DNA from: Trogon surrucura
Lineage: Eukaryota; Chordata; Aves; Trogoniformes; Trogonidae
Length of the DNA stretch: 64,000 bases
Reading direction: 5' to 3'
Assembly (NCBI GenBank): GCA_020746105.1
Contig: CM036619.1
Span: 73,521,635 to 73,585,634, forward strand
The notes under the pieces are model-generated. The model saw only the letters and a program-made list of their open reading frames with translations. It was not told the DNA's origin and did no database searches. Both the position numbers and the translations under genes were made by a program. Positions 12,840 to 23,509 of this stretch are shown here, piece by piece. Every line of letters starts with the position of its first letter. The stretch's first letter is position 1.

Positions 12840-13134
12840 GTGGGTACATGAAGCTGGGCTAGAAGGGAAACCTCTGTTTTTTCTATTGCTTTGTCAGGGC
12901 ACAGTGAGGCTGACACCTCTGTGGGGACATGTGAGGCTGGGCTGGGACATCAGCTCTTGGTGGGAGTCAGGATCAGACCTGGTAAAGGGAACTGGTGTCA
13001 GGGACAGCCCTGGGATGGCTGAGCAGGGCCACCATGCCAGTTTGTGGGCCTGGTTTGGTGGGGCTCATGGCAGGCAGAACTGAGGGGAGCTGGAGACCAA
13101 CGCTACTGTGGTGCCACTGGAGCAGGGACTGACT
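12840..13134. other. GC-richer spacer between opposed CR1 fragments
   Basis: About 290 bp that is markedly richer in G and C than the neighbouring DNA, with many GGG and CTG words. It may be more CR1-derived or other repeat sequence too diverged to recognise, or a small remnant of something else. The plus-strand frame crossing it (12670-13083) begins inside the CR1 fragment and has no recognisable domain. Confidence 0.4.
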
Positions 13135-13700
13135 CCATGTCATGAAGGTGCATCGCTGGCTCATGTTCAGCTTGTCCACCAGGATTTCTAGGTCCTCTTC
13201 TTTAAAGCTATTTTCCAGCCAGGTGGCTCCCAGCCTTTTCTGGTGGATGAAGGTGGTTTCTTTCTAGGTGCAAGACTTGTATGAGGCTCCTTTCAGCCCG
13301 TTTCTCCGGCATGTTGAGGTCCCTGTGAACGGCAGCATACCCATGTGGTGTAGCAGGCACTCTTCCCTATGTCGTATCATTTGTGAACTTGCCAAGGGTA
13401 TGCTTTTCCCCATCATCAGTGTCATTAGTGAAATTTTAAATAGCAGTAGAGACTCATTATTGAACTCTGAGACACATGGCTGGTGACTGGCCTCCATCTG
13501 AGTTTGGTGCAGCTGACCACAATGCTGTGCTGATTTCACACTGTCCACTTATCTAGCCTATGCTTCTTCAGTTAGTCTGTGTGCATGGTATGGCACACGA
13601 TGTGAAAAGCTTTTCTAAAGTCTTCCTTTCCTTCCAGAAAATGTCAAGAGGGCTGCTGTAAAGGATGCACGATTTAAACTCTGTCATGATGGTACAAGCT
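13135..13700 (-). mobile_element. Old CR1 fragment, minus strand
   Basis: Read on the minus strand this matches the reverse-transcriptase region of ORF2. On the plus strand one sees the antisense words CTCATGTTCAGCTTGTCCAC, CAGGATTTCTAGGTCCTC, a TTTGTGAACTTGCCAAGGG stretch (the antisense of the FADD-region codons) and TGGTGACTGGCCTCCATCTG. The copy is heavily diverged with many small indels, and no long frame survives. It faces the plus-strand fragment at 12.6 kb tail to tail across a 295-bp spacer. The right boundary near 13700 is approximate. Confidence 0.75.
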
Positions 13701-14645
13701 CCTTAGAAACTGACAGAACCTGTTCTTGAGCCAAGCATCTAAATTGTAGCTATCCTGACCCATGTCATGAATATTATTGCTCAAGGTTTTGCTTATTTTG
13801 AGTGCTGTGCTACTCTGAGTAGTTCATTTGAAATTAAAATATAGGATTTTTACAATGGTAGAAGTCTGACCCTTGGGAAAAATATATGGCAATTACTTCT
13901 GAGAAAGATGAACTTCTCCTACTGTTTTGTTGCTACTGTTACGTGGATTTGTACTGGTGGAACCAACCCTACTGAATACATCCATTGCCTAAGGAATCCA
14001 GTGGTTTAACCAGTTTGTCCACTCATGTCTACAATATCTCTATGCAACTGAAGGTGTGTTTCAGTGTCTGCCCACCTGTGGATTTTCAAATAGTCCCTGT
14101 GTAGAGCAGCCTCGCGCTCTTGTGATACACCATGGTTACAGCATGCATAGATCTCTACTGAAAAAAATGTCTAATTTAATTTTGCATAAAATAAAGTCCT
14201 TTTTGTATAAAGGTTTTTCACTCTACATTTTAGAATGTTCTCATCTTTTAGGGTTGATGGGAAAAGAGAAGTTAAATTAAGCAAGTTACTAGCACTTTAA
14301 CTTCCTAAGGAAACATGCACCACTGAGTGGATTTTCACTTTACACTCCCAGGAGGGACTTTACATCTTGTAAATGGTTCAGTTTAACAGATACAAAAAGG
14401 AGAGCTCCATTCTTTGCAGAACAAACTGTTGCTCAGGTGTTTTAGAAGTTTGTTTGATCTCTTTATTCTGCACATAGAATGAAAGATTAAGGAGAATTTC
14501 CCATTCCCAGATGCAGCTGCTTCTCTGACCTGGTTATGGGTGAGAAAACATCTTTGCATTCAAGTCTTTTTGAAACTAGGGATCTGGATGAGGTTTGGGG
14601 TTTTTCTTCACCCTGAAAAGTTAGAATTCACCTCTTTTTATCAAA
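13701..14645. other. AT-rich sequence, nothing recognised
   Basis: No supported gene or repeat between the old CR1 fragment and the first full-length LTR. Confidence 0.55.
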
Positions 14646-14650
14646 GGCAT
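14646..14650. repeat. Target-site duplication, left (GGCAT)
   Basis: GGCAT directly precedes the LTR start TGTTTTGG and is repeated exactly after the LTR end at 15837-15841. A 5-bp duplication is usual for several retroviral lineages, including ERVL. Confidence 0.9.
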
Positions 14651-14838
14651 TGTTTTGGTTTGGCCTGGCCGGATTTGGTGGCAGGGGGGAAGCTGCAGGG
14701 TGGCTTCTACAAGAAGCTGCTAGAAGCTCCCCAAGATTGATAGAGCCAATGCCAGCTGGCTCCAAAGAGGCACCCGCTGCTGGCCAAGGCTGAGCCTATC
14801 AGTAAAGTGATAGCAGAGGAACGCCTCTGTGAAAAACA

Positions 14839-14846
14839 TATTTAAG
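14839..14846 (+). promoter_or_regulatory. LTR TATA-like box
   Basis: TATTTAAG about 190 bp into the LTR. The equivalent sequence is kept in the minus-strand copy at 23310-23317, which supports a promoter role in the original retrovirus. Confidence 0.6.
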
Positions 14847-15114
14847 AACGGGAAAAAGAACTGCACCACAACAGCTGGCACAGAGATGGAGGAGTGAGAA
14901 TCTGTGCAGACACCAAGGTCAGTGAAGAAGGAGGTGGGGGGAGGATGAGCTCCAGGCGCCGGAGCAGAAGGAGTCCCCCGGGTCCGTGGTGAAGACCGTG
15001 GTGAAGTGGGTTGTCCCCCTGCAGCCCATGGGCGAGGTGCAGATGTCCACCGTGAGGATCACCGCGTAGACGTCCACCGAGGACTCCACGCCGTGTGGGT
15101 GGATACCTGAAGGG

Positions 15115-15420
15115 GGCTGTAGCCCGTGGGAAGCCCGCATCAGAGCAAGTCGCTGCCGGAACCTGTAACCCGTGGAAGAGAGGAATGCCCACGCTGGAGC
15201 ATGTTGGCCGGTGGGACTTTTGGGACGCTGCGGGTGGCTCATGCTGGAGCAGTTTCCCCTGCAGGACTGCGCCTCAGACTCACGAGGGGTGGGCTGCCCC
15301 TCGTGAGGTGTCTCCCATTGGGTAGTTTGTGATGAATTGCCCTTCGTGGGACGACTCACGCCGGAGAAGAGAGCGTGAAGCTTGTGTCCCGTGAGAGGGA
15401 CCCCACAATGGCCCTGGGGA
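15115..15420 (+). repeat. Degenerate GC-rich repeat array inside LTR
   Basis: Words such as CCCGTGG(G)A, CACGCTGGAGCA, TCATGCTGGAGCAG and CTCACGCCGGAGAAG recur at roughly 40-60 bp intervals, giving a degenerate minisatellite-like array between the TATA-like box and the poly(A) signal. The same words occur in antisense in the 22.3 kb copy, so the array belongs to the LTR family and is not a local expansion. Confidence 0.65.
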
Positions 15421-15648
15421 AGAGTGAAGAGTCCTCCCCCGGAGTGAAGAAGCAGTGGAACCAACGTCAGATTAACTGAACGCAACCCCCATTCCCTGTC
15501 CCCCTGCACCGCTCGGCGGGAGGAGGTGGAGAAACCGGGATTGATGTTAAGCCCGGGAAGAAGGGAGGGATGGGGGGAAGGTGTTCTGTTTGTTAAGATC
15601 TGTTTGCTCTTTCTCACTTCTCACTACTCCTCTCCGACTGGTTCTCTT

Positions 15649-15654
15649 AATAAA
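15649..15654 (+). terminator. LTR poly(A) signal AATAAA
   Basis: AATAAA followed by T- and GT-containing sequence, about 190 bp before the LTR end. The counterpart in the minus-strand copy is at 22516-22521. Confidence 0.7.
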
Positions 15655-15836
15655 TGTACGTAATTTCCCCAAAACTGAGTCTGTTTTGCCCGGGATGGTA
15701 AATGAGAGTGATCTCCTTGTCCTTATCTCAAACCCTGAGCGCCTGGAAATATTTTCTCCCCCTGTCTAGCAGTGAAGGGGCAGTGAGAGAGCGGCTGTGT
15801 GGGTACCTGGTGGCCGGCCAGGGTTAAACCATGACA

Positions 15837-15841
15837 GGCAT
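15837..15841. repeat. Target-site duplication, right (GGCAT)
   Basis: Exact copy of the 5-bp sequence at 14646-14650. It defines the right LTR border. Confidence 0.9.
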
Positions 15842-18800
15842 CCAAATCTCTTTCCTACAAGAAAAAGTTTTTAATTAGGCTCACAGATATAAATTTGCAT
15901 TTATTCGGTTGGATTTTTTTTTTTTTTTGTTTTAAATGTTGATGCATTTGCTGATGTGTTTGTACATGGGTGCTCCACTTGGCTGTTCTTCACTGGAGGC
16001 TTTGTAGATTCTCTTGCCTTTTGGCCTCTCTCTAAGGCAAATTCACAGCAAAATCATCAGTTAAGAAATGAAGGCTCTAACAGGTGAGTAGAAGTTTAAG
16101 GCCCAATGCAGTGGAAAGGAAGGCTAGATAGTTCCCTAGAGAAGCATAACATTCATAAGTACCTGTATAGCAGATCGTGGAACAGCACTGAGACTTGTCC
16201 CAGAAGTCTTTAATACTTTTTCAACTTAAAATGGCTGTTTGGGATATATCGTGTGCAGCCCTAACTTGAGTAAAGCCAGGATGTGAGAAATGAAACATAT
16301 AAAGTAAAAATAGAAAGGGGGAGTGAGGTGGGGATGGAATATGCTTTAGAAATAGTCTAGAATATTTTAGGCATTTTTATTCATTGTAAACGAATAAAGA
16401 AGCAAGAAGCAAATCGTTTAAAGTCATTTTCAGGTCACCTTTAACAGTAACAGTAATATCATTACAATATATGAACTGAAACATAAGAGAGAAAGGTCTG
16501 TTCATTTTAAAACCTGAAATAGAGCAATTAGCTGGAAAGGATGTGTCATGCCTTATAATAAAAGTTAAATTACGGTAAAATACTCCCTTGCAAAAATACT
16601 CACCATGTGCCCAAGCCTACACATCAAAACATGCTTTCTCCAGTCTGCAGCACAGTACTTCCCACATCTGCCTAGCTGTAAGAATATGAGGGACAATAAA
16701 GGGCCTGATTCTCTACTGTGCTGTGATACTCTTAGAAGTAATTGACTTTGGAGTTGGTCTGTAAAACTGGAGTGATGGAGTATGAGGTTTTATGACTTCA
16801 AATCCATCCCTGGTTACCTAATGATTCAGATAAACTCTGGGTGCTGCTGCCCGTCTTTGGCTGACGGTCATGCCAGTAGCTCTACATGACCAATGAACAT
16901 GGTGGAGAGATGTTGTCCGTTCCAATATCAGCCACAATTTTATTTTCAACTTTCCTGTATCATAACCTGTTTGACACTTGCCTCCAGCAGCCCACCTGGT
17001 TCTTCGCCTGGTAAGGTCTCTTGGAAAGTCTTTTATCTCACCAAAGACATGTGGACATCTATATGTAGTCTACTTTGTTTTATGTTCTTTAGATGCTTCT
17101 GCAGTTTTATCTCGTCTCTTAACTCTTATTCACCCTCCTGAAGAGAATACTCTGTTCTGCACATTACAGATGTCACTGTATTGGGGCAGGAGCCATCACA
17201 CAGATCTTAGGTCAGTTCCTGGTTCTTGATCTGTTGCCATCTGAGTTGATCTCCACCTTGATGTCCTATCTATAGTAAAATTAATGCGCATGTGAATACT
17301 GGCTGGAGAAGGCTAGGAGATAGCCATACAACTCTTTTAATGTTATTTAGTTACTTAAGCAATATAGTGGAAATGTTGAAAAAAAAAAAACCCACAGAAA
17401 TACCCAGCCCCATTAACTCAAACTTCTCTGAAGTTCACATTCTTGTTCTTTTATCACTGGGATTTGCACTTAGTCAACAATTACATTAAGCTCATTTTTA
17501 GTAGAAAAATGTCCTGCAATATATAGATATATATTTGAAAATCAAGAGGATGCAGTAAGAGGTTTCCTTTAGTAGCTGTTGGATGTTATCTCCCACTTCT
17601 CAAAGGATGGCTTCCCAGAACTCATTTCATTCAAGAAGCAAATTGCAAAATGCTTTTTATCTCTGTTTGTGTATATTAAAAGAAACCATCGTTTGATACA
17701 GCCATCAGAATTTTATTTCAAAATGAGAGTTTCAGACATTTAGCAAGCTGCATCAGTTCTTAGGGTAAATGTCATGAACCAGTCTGAGCCTAAAGAGCTT
17801 ATTTAGGGGGAAAAACCCAACATACACCTGTGCTTCTGGAGGTCAAGAAGTCATGAAGATAGACAAGATAGATTATTCTGCAAGTTCTTAAAAGAAAGTC
17901 TCGAGCATCTGGATCTAACAGCAGTATATGGATTTTTTTTTGTCTTATAGAAACTGAAAAGTGAACTCTTTATGCTTCATTCATTGTTTATGTGATACAT
18001 TCCTTTAAATTAAAAATTAAAGATAATGATGTCAGTACCTATGAAAGTACAGCGGAATTTCACCTTCTGTGGAAGCAATTGCTAAGGAAGAGAGAGGTTT
18101 TCACAGGCTATAGGGGAGTCTGGAAACTGATGGACTGAAAAGTTTCTTGGACTGAGAAAAAGGGACTGCTGAGAGTTAGGGATGCAGGTTGCGCAAGCAA
18201 GAAAAATAACCTTTCTAGAGACGAGAGGACTGTGTAATATTTGCTGCAACCTAGTCATTGATTCATCTGAAAACAAGCCAGGAGGTGAGAATGCAATGGG
18301 CAAGAACAGGGATGGTTATCTTCCATGTAGTTCTGTTCTGTCTGGACAAGACACTTCAGACTTCTCAATTTAGAAAATTTATCCTTATTTTGCATTAACA
18401 TTTAAATAAAACTTTGTTCTTTTGGAATTTGAAAGCTTTTTCATTGTCTTCACAGATGTTAATATAACGGTCTCTTAAGTGAAATTACAGTTAGATCTAC
18501 TTCAAAGCTTTAACTGATTTAGTTTTTTTTTTTTCATGAAGGAGAAATTAATTCTCCATATTCTGTGTGGACATATCAAGTCTACAAAAAACATATGTGT
18601 TTACAGTGCGTAGTAGGTACATTTCTGTGCTGTTTCCCCAAGAGAAAAAAGAAACAACTCCGGAGCTGTCGTCAGAGGTCAGACTTTGATGAGATTTGGT
18701 GCAACATAAGCAGATAGACATGTGATTTCCGCTCTAAACCCAGTCCAGCTCTAAATATCAAGAGCATTTAGGAGGTTTCTCTGTTTCTGAAATACCGAAA

Positions 18801-18848
18801 GACATAGCTAATTGTAACTATGTAGTTCTGAGAACTCAGTGGCAACAG
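15842..18848. other. AT-rich sequence without genes
   Basis: About 3 kb with no supported gene, and only short A or T runs (15.91, 17.38 and 17.93 kb). The frames at 16893-17229 are short and have no recognisable domains. Confidence 0.6.
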
Positions 18849-19147
18849 TCATAGAATCATAGAATGTTGGGGTTGCAAGGGACCTCTAGAAATTATCCAG
18901 TCCAAGCCCTCTGCCAAAGCAGGGTCACCTACAGTAGGTCACACAGGAACATGTCTAGGTGGGTTTTGAATGTCTCCAGAGAAGGAGACTCCACAACCTC
19001 TCTGGGCAGCCTGTTCCAGTGCTCTGTCACCCTCACAGTAAAGAAGTTTTTCCTCATGTTTAGATGGAACTTCCGAAGTTCTAGCTTATACCTGTTATTT
19101 CTTGTCTTATTATTGGACATCACCAAAAAGAAATTGGCCCCTTCCAC
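18849..19147 (-). mobile_element. CR1 LINE 3' end fragment
   Basis: The left edge carries TCATAGAATCATAGAATGTT, two copies of the CR1 terminal octamer in antisense. The body encodes on the minus strand the last ~72 codons of ORF2 (for example [20 protein letters not shown] and a C-terminus MFLCDLL-stop). Truncated at the 5' side near 19147. Moderately diverged. Confidence 0.92.
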
Positions 19148-22100
19148 TTGATGTTTTAAAAATAATTAGTTCAGGATTTAGACAGTAAGGAAGAATAAAT
19201 GAGAGCAGTTGATATGGCTGGAGCTCCTACATGAGAGGTGCAGCCATGGGTTTTACCTGCTCTTGCTGGTGACAGGGCTGCCAGCAGTTTCTGTAAGCAT
19301 GAGGGTGGCGGGGTGAGTACTTGCATATGACCCGTAACTGGGAAGGACTGTGAAGAACAACCAATTCTTCTCATTTTGAAAGCAGGTTAGACTACAAATC
19401 CCTCTTTGAGAGGGTGTTGTCAACAATATTTTCTGCACTTCTCTAGAAGTGAGTCCTTCTCAGAGCATGGCAGCACAGGAAGAAGAGGAAATAAAATATC
19501 TGAATCTTCTTCTAGTGCCTTGCAAACAATGTAATTAATAGGGTTGGAAACTTTATTTTCTATCTGAATATTGTAGGAGAGCTGTAGCGAGAGAAAGATA
19601 ATTCACCATCCCTTCATGGTCTGTGGGCAGCATTTGACAATGATTTCACTTACTTTACCCTATGATGTACTTTTTTTTCTTGTCAATTTCTTAATATCAT
19701 GGAGCTTATTCTGTAACGTACCTGGCACCTGCGATTCCATTGTAACACATTAATGTAGCATTTCATGATGGAATGGGAAAAATGTACTCTTTAAGTATTT
19801 GCCATCTGTGTGGATATCTGTTTGATTTGTTATTTGTAGTTTTGAGGGTGGCCATAGAAGACTACAATTGAGTTCTTATTTCCATATTTAAACCAGACAA
19901 GCTCATGCCTTTCTGTATGCTATGATGAAAAGCAGGCAGGTCCTTTTTGGTCTCCTGGGCAAACTATTGACCCGTTTTCTGTTAATGGCATCTGGGGAGT
20001 ACCAAGCCACTTCCTCCCTAGAACTTTTATTGTGACCTTGGATACTCTAATACAGAAGGCACAAGTGTCTCTGTATCCACAACACTCAGCTTGTAGTTGG
20101 CATTGAAGCTCTGGGACTGTAGGAAAAGAAAAGCTTTCTGGAACAGTTTATGGAAAAAAAATAAAAAAGCCCACCAAAAATCGGGAGTACTTTGTTCAAC
20201 TTTCTCCTCTTTAGACAACACTGCTCAAATTCAGCACCACTGTGGTTTACAAGCCATGGAAGGAGGAGAGTCCTGTCTGGAAATGTTGCCTTCCTGCATT
20301 CAGCTGTTTCTTCTGGAAGGAAATGCAACAAAAGGTCTAATTTTGCTGCTTTTACTTCAGCTGATAAAAATTTAACTGTGTGATTAGGCCTACTCATTTA
20401 CAAAGAGAAACAAAAGCCAGTGTGAGTGGTCACAGTTGGAGATTATTAAATGAAAGGGCAGTCCCTGGTGTGTTTGATATCAAGTTGCATTTTTTTCAGG
20501 GTACTTGTACATGCAGTTAACAGGTTAGGGTAAGATGCTCACACTGGAGAGATGCAAAGCCACTTTTCACATCAAAGGATTCTTTCATATTCTTTCTTCA
20601 GAGGCTTCTGGAAAGGTATTTTGTTGGCTGTTTTTCACTATGATATTGATAGTGTCTCTGTCCAGTAATTACTGGATCTAGCCACAGGGTATTTGCAAAT
20701 ATGCAAATAAATCCTGAACTCTGCAAGCAACAGAGGATTTTTTGAAACCAGTTCAAATTTGCCAGTTCTTCAGCTCCTTTGCCAATTTAGTCAATTCAGT
20801 AGATTAAGGAAGATTAGTATCTTCTGACTGTTTCACTAATAGTTGAGCCAATTCAATTATTACTGCAGACTTTTTCGTTTCCTCTTGTTTAGTAAGAGGA
20901 AGTTAAATCTACACACAACCATTCTCAGGAGATGCACATAGAGGTAGTTATATTTTCTGGATTTACTCTTTGATTCACAGTTATTTTTACCATGGGTGCA
21001 TTTATGCGTTTCCTTGTGCAAACATCTGAAAGAAACCGTATTTCTGAGCTCTTAAAGAATTAATAGTTATGATATAAGTTAAACTTGGAACACTAGTGAG
21101 TGTATTCAAGACTGAACTCCCTAGGAGTAGACCAGCTACATCAGCAGCTGTTTTTAACTTTGGTGTAAGCTGAGAATCTGACCTCATGGTTATCTATATG
21201 GTAACAGTTAAAATTGTAAAAGACAATCTGCATGCCCTCATGAAGTGAGGTGTGCTGACTCTTGTGGTAATTCTTGATGCAGACAGCTGACTCAATTAAA
21301 CCTATGTTCTTTAGTTCCACAAGTGCTGAAATGTGATTTATATAGCAAAGTACTATTGTGCTTGGTAGAAGAGAAAATAAGGAAGAAAATAAAAGATTTT
21401 GTTCAGTTTGGCCATTTATTTACCACCGATGTGTCAACCCTGGGCCAAGCTGTTCAATGGTTTCTAGTGATTAGTTACATTATAGACACTTCAGTTACAG
21501 TTATTTATCTAAATGCTGTGTCAAGTCCTTGAGAAATTCCCAGAGAACTGTGTATGGCATCATGAGTAGTTCATAAAAACAAACAAAAAAACCCCTCACC
21601 TTTAATTAATTTTAATTAATAAAAACACAGAACTTTTTACCTTGGTGGTTGCCATGTGGGAAATTTGGCCAATGAAGTCACAGCAGCAGACACCTGAGCC
21701 ATCTATCAGACAAATGTGACCAGATCCACGTTTTTCTGGGTCCTTGCCATGTTTGCTGCTGTTCCTGCCAGCTGAGGGAGCGCCTGAGTTTACGAAATTC
21801 AAGGAAGTGCAGCGTCTTCTGCGATGTTTTAGGAAGAGTGAGTAGGCTGGGAGCTTGATGGGTGGGAAGCACAGTTTATTCTGTCTTTACTTATGAGAAC
21901 TGCATGAGCGAGGTCAGGTCTCCAACTGCAAAAATGCAATCAACTCCCTAATATCTCTCTGCAGTGAAGAGACTCTAGACAAAAAGAGTGGTTTGAGTGT
22001 GATGATCTGCTAGTCCTAGTCGTTAGTTGTTTTTTTTTTTCTTTGTTTCATTTGGTGGTAAACTGGCTTAGGGCAATGAATGTAACTTTTTCTTTGTGAG

Positions 22101-22328
22101 AGGCACTGTGCAACAAATCTATTTATTTGTAATGATGAGCTGTATCATCAGAATCTTGGGGTATACTTTAGATTACTAGCTGCAACAATAACTGCTTTAA
22201 TTATTGAAAGGTCGTCTTTACTTTTTGTTTTATTTGGCAACTACCTAGAAAAACTAGACTGTATAGTCTCAGGTATTTCTCTGCAAATTCCATTACTGCA
22301 TTGACCATTGACCTTAGCGTGAGTGAAT
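19148..22328. other. AT-rich sequence, one exon-like patch
   Basis: No supported gene. A patch at about 21650-21840 is less AT-rich than its surroundings and has an open minus-strand frame ending at a donor-like site; it is listed separately. The rest is AT-rich with A/T runs near 18.52, 20.15 and 22.03 kb. Confidence 0.5.
21649..21835 (-). other. Exon-like open frame, unidentified
   Basis: The minus strand is open through NSGAPSAGRNSSKHGKD, then GSGHICLIDGSGVCCC, then a DFIGQISHMATTK-like end that meets an AAG|GTAAAA donor-like site (intron side at 21648 and lower coordinates). An acceptor-like AAACATCGCAG lies near 21825. I do not recognise the peptide, and another minus frame is also open for part of the same stretch. 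It may be a host exon, a pseudogene or chance. Confidence 0.2.
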
Positions 22329-22333
22329 GAGAT
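22329..22333. repeat. Target-site duplication, left (GAGAT)
   Basis: GAGAT precedes the LTR border and recurs exactly at 23505-23509. Confidence 0.9.
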
Positions 22334-22515
22334 TGTAGTGGTTTGACCCTGGCTGGCAGCCAGGTGCCCACACAGCCACTCTGTCACCCCCCCTTCTTTA
22401 CTTGACAGGTGGGGAAAATATATCAAAGGGCTCGTGGTTTGAGATAAGGACAGGGTGATCACTTGCATTTACTGTCCTGGGAGAAACAGGCTCAATTTTG
22501 GGGAAATTATTAAGA

Positions 22516-22521
22516 TTTATT
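22516..22521 (-). terminator. LTR poly(A) signal AATAAA (minus)
   Basis: The complement TTTATT on the plus strand, in the same relative position as in family A copy 1. Confidence 0.65.
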
Positions 22522-23309
22522 TAAAGAACAAATCAGAGAAGAGTAGTGAGAAGTAAAAAAACCCCAGATCTTAAAAGAAAACCACTTTCCCCCCATCCCT
22601 CTATTCTTCCTGAGCTTAACATCAATCCTGGTTTATCCACCTCCCCCCACCCTGAGTGGCGCAGGGGAATAGGGAATGGAGGTTACGGTCAGTTCGTCTG
22701 ATGTTGGTTCCACCGCTGCTTCTTCACTCTGGAGGAGGAGGACTCTTCACACTTCCCCAGGCCATTGTGGGGTTCCTCTCACAGGAGACAATCTTCACTC
22801 TCTCTTCTCCGATGTGAGTCCTCTCACGAAGGGCAATTCATCACAAACTGCCCAACGTGAGACACCTCACGAGGGGCAGCCCACCCCTCGTGAGTCTGAG
22901 GCGCAGTCCTTCGGAGGAAACTGCTCCAGTGTGAGTCCCCCGCAGCGTCACAGAAGTCCCACCAGCGAACCTGCTCCAACATGGGCATTCCCTCTTCCAC
23001 GGGCTACAGGTTCTGGCAGCAACGTGTTCCAGTGCAGACTTCCCACGGGTCACAGCCCCCTTCAGGCACCCACCTGTTCCCGCGTGGGGTCCTCTACGGC
23101 CTACAGGTGGACATCTACACCCTACCCATGGGCTGCAGGGGGACAACCCGCTTCACCACGGTCTTCACCACAGACCCAGGGGACTCTCTCTACTCTGGCG
23201 CCTGGAGCTCATCCTCCCCTTCCTCCTTCTTCACTGACCTTGGTGTCTGCACAGATTCTCACTCCTCCATCTCTGTGCCAGCTGTTATGGCGCAGTTCTT
23301 TTTCCCGTT

Positions 23310-23317
23310 CTTAAATA
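23310..23317 (-). promoter_or_regulatory. LTR TATA-like box (minus)
   Basis: TATTTAAG in sense orientation, conserved in position with family A copy 1. Confidence 0.6.
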
Positions 23318-23504
23318 TGTTTTTCACAGAGGTGTTCCTCTGCTATCACCTTACTGATAGTCTCAGCCTTGGCCAGCGGCGGCTCCCTCTTTGGAGCTGG
23401 TTGGCATTGGCTCTGTCAAACTCAGGAAGCTTCTAGCAGCTTCTTGCAGAAGCCACCTCTGCAGCTCCCCTGCCAGTGAAATCCGGCCAGGCAAACCCAG
23501 TGCA

Positions 23505-23509
23505 GAGAT
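23505..23509. repeat. Target-site duplication, right (GAGAT)
   Basis: Exact copy of 22329-22333. It sets the 5' border of the minus-strand LTR. Confidence 0.9.

Larger units (their letters stand above)
14651..15836 (+). mobile_element. Solo LTR, avian ERVL-type, family A copy 1
   Basis: A 1186-bp LTR with canonical TG...CA ends (TGTTTTGG at the left, AACCATGACA at the right) and an exact GGCAT target duplication. A TATA-like TATTTAAG lies at 14839-14846 and a poly(A) signal AATAAA at 15649-15654. Between them is a GC-rich region with degenerate repeated words (CCCGTGG, CACGCTGGAGCA). No gag, pol or env sequence lies on either side, so this is a solo LTR left by recombination between the two LTRs of a provirus. 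The ERVL label is by recall of a widespread avian LTR pattern. The second copy, at 22.3 kb, lies in the opposite orientation with a different target duplication, so it is an independent insertion. Frames inside (for example 14919-15617 on the minus strand) are chance products of the GC-rich composition. Confidence 0.93.
22334..23504 (-). mobile_element. Solo LTR, avian ERVL-type, family A copy 2
   Basis: The reverse-complement counterpart of the LTR at 14651-15836, 1171 bp long. On the plus strand it starts TGTAGTGGTTTGACCC (complement of the LTR 3' end) and finishes GGCCAGGCAAACCCAGTGCA (complement of the 5' end). An exact GAGAT duplication flanks it. In sense orientation TATTTAAG is at 23317-23310 and AATAAA at 22521-22516. 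The target duplication differs from that of copy 1, so the two LTRs are separate insertions in opposite orientation. No retroviral genes adjoin it. Plus-strand frames of up to 212 codons here are antisense products of the GC-rich array. Confidence 0.93.

Noticed and set aside
14919..15617. A 232-codon minus-strand open frame
   Set aside because: It lies antisense inside the solo LTR. The GC-rich composition and repeated words make long open frames likely, and no protein domain is visible.
22676..23314. A 212-codon plus-strand open frame
   Set aside because: It is the antisense equivalent of the same LTR region in the inverted copy. Homology to the other frame is due to the LTR, not to a protein.
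14651..23504. The two family A LTRs as the ends of one provirus
   Set aside because: They are in opposite orientation, have different target duplications, and no retroviral gene lies between them.
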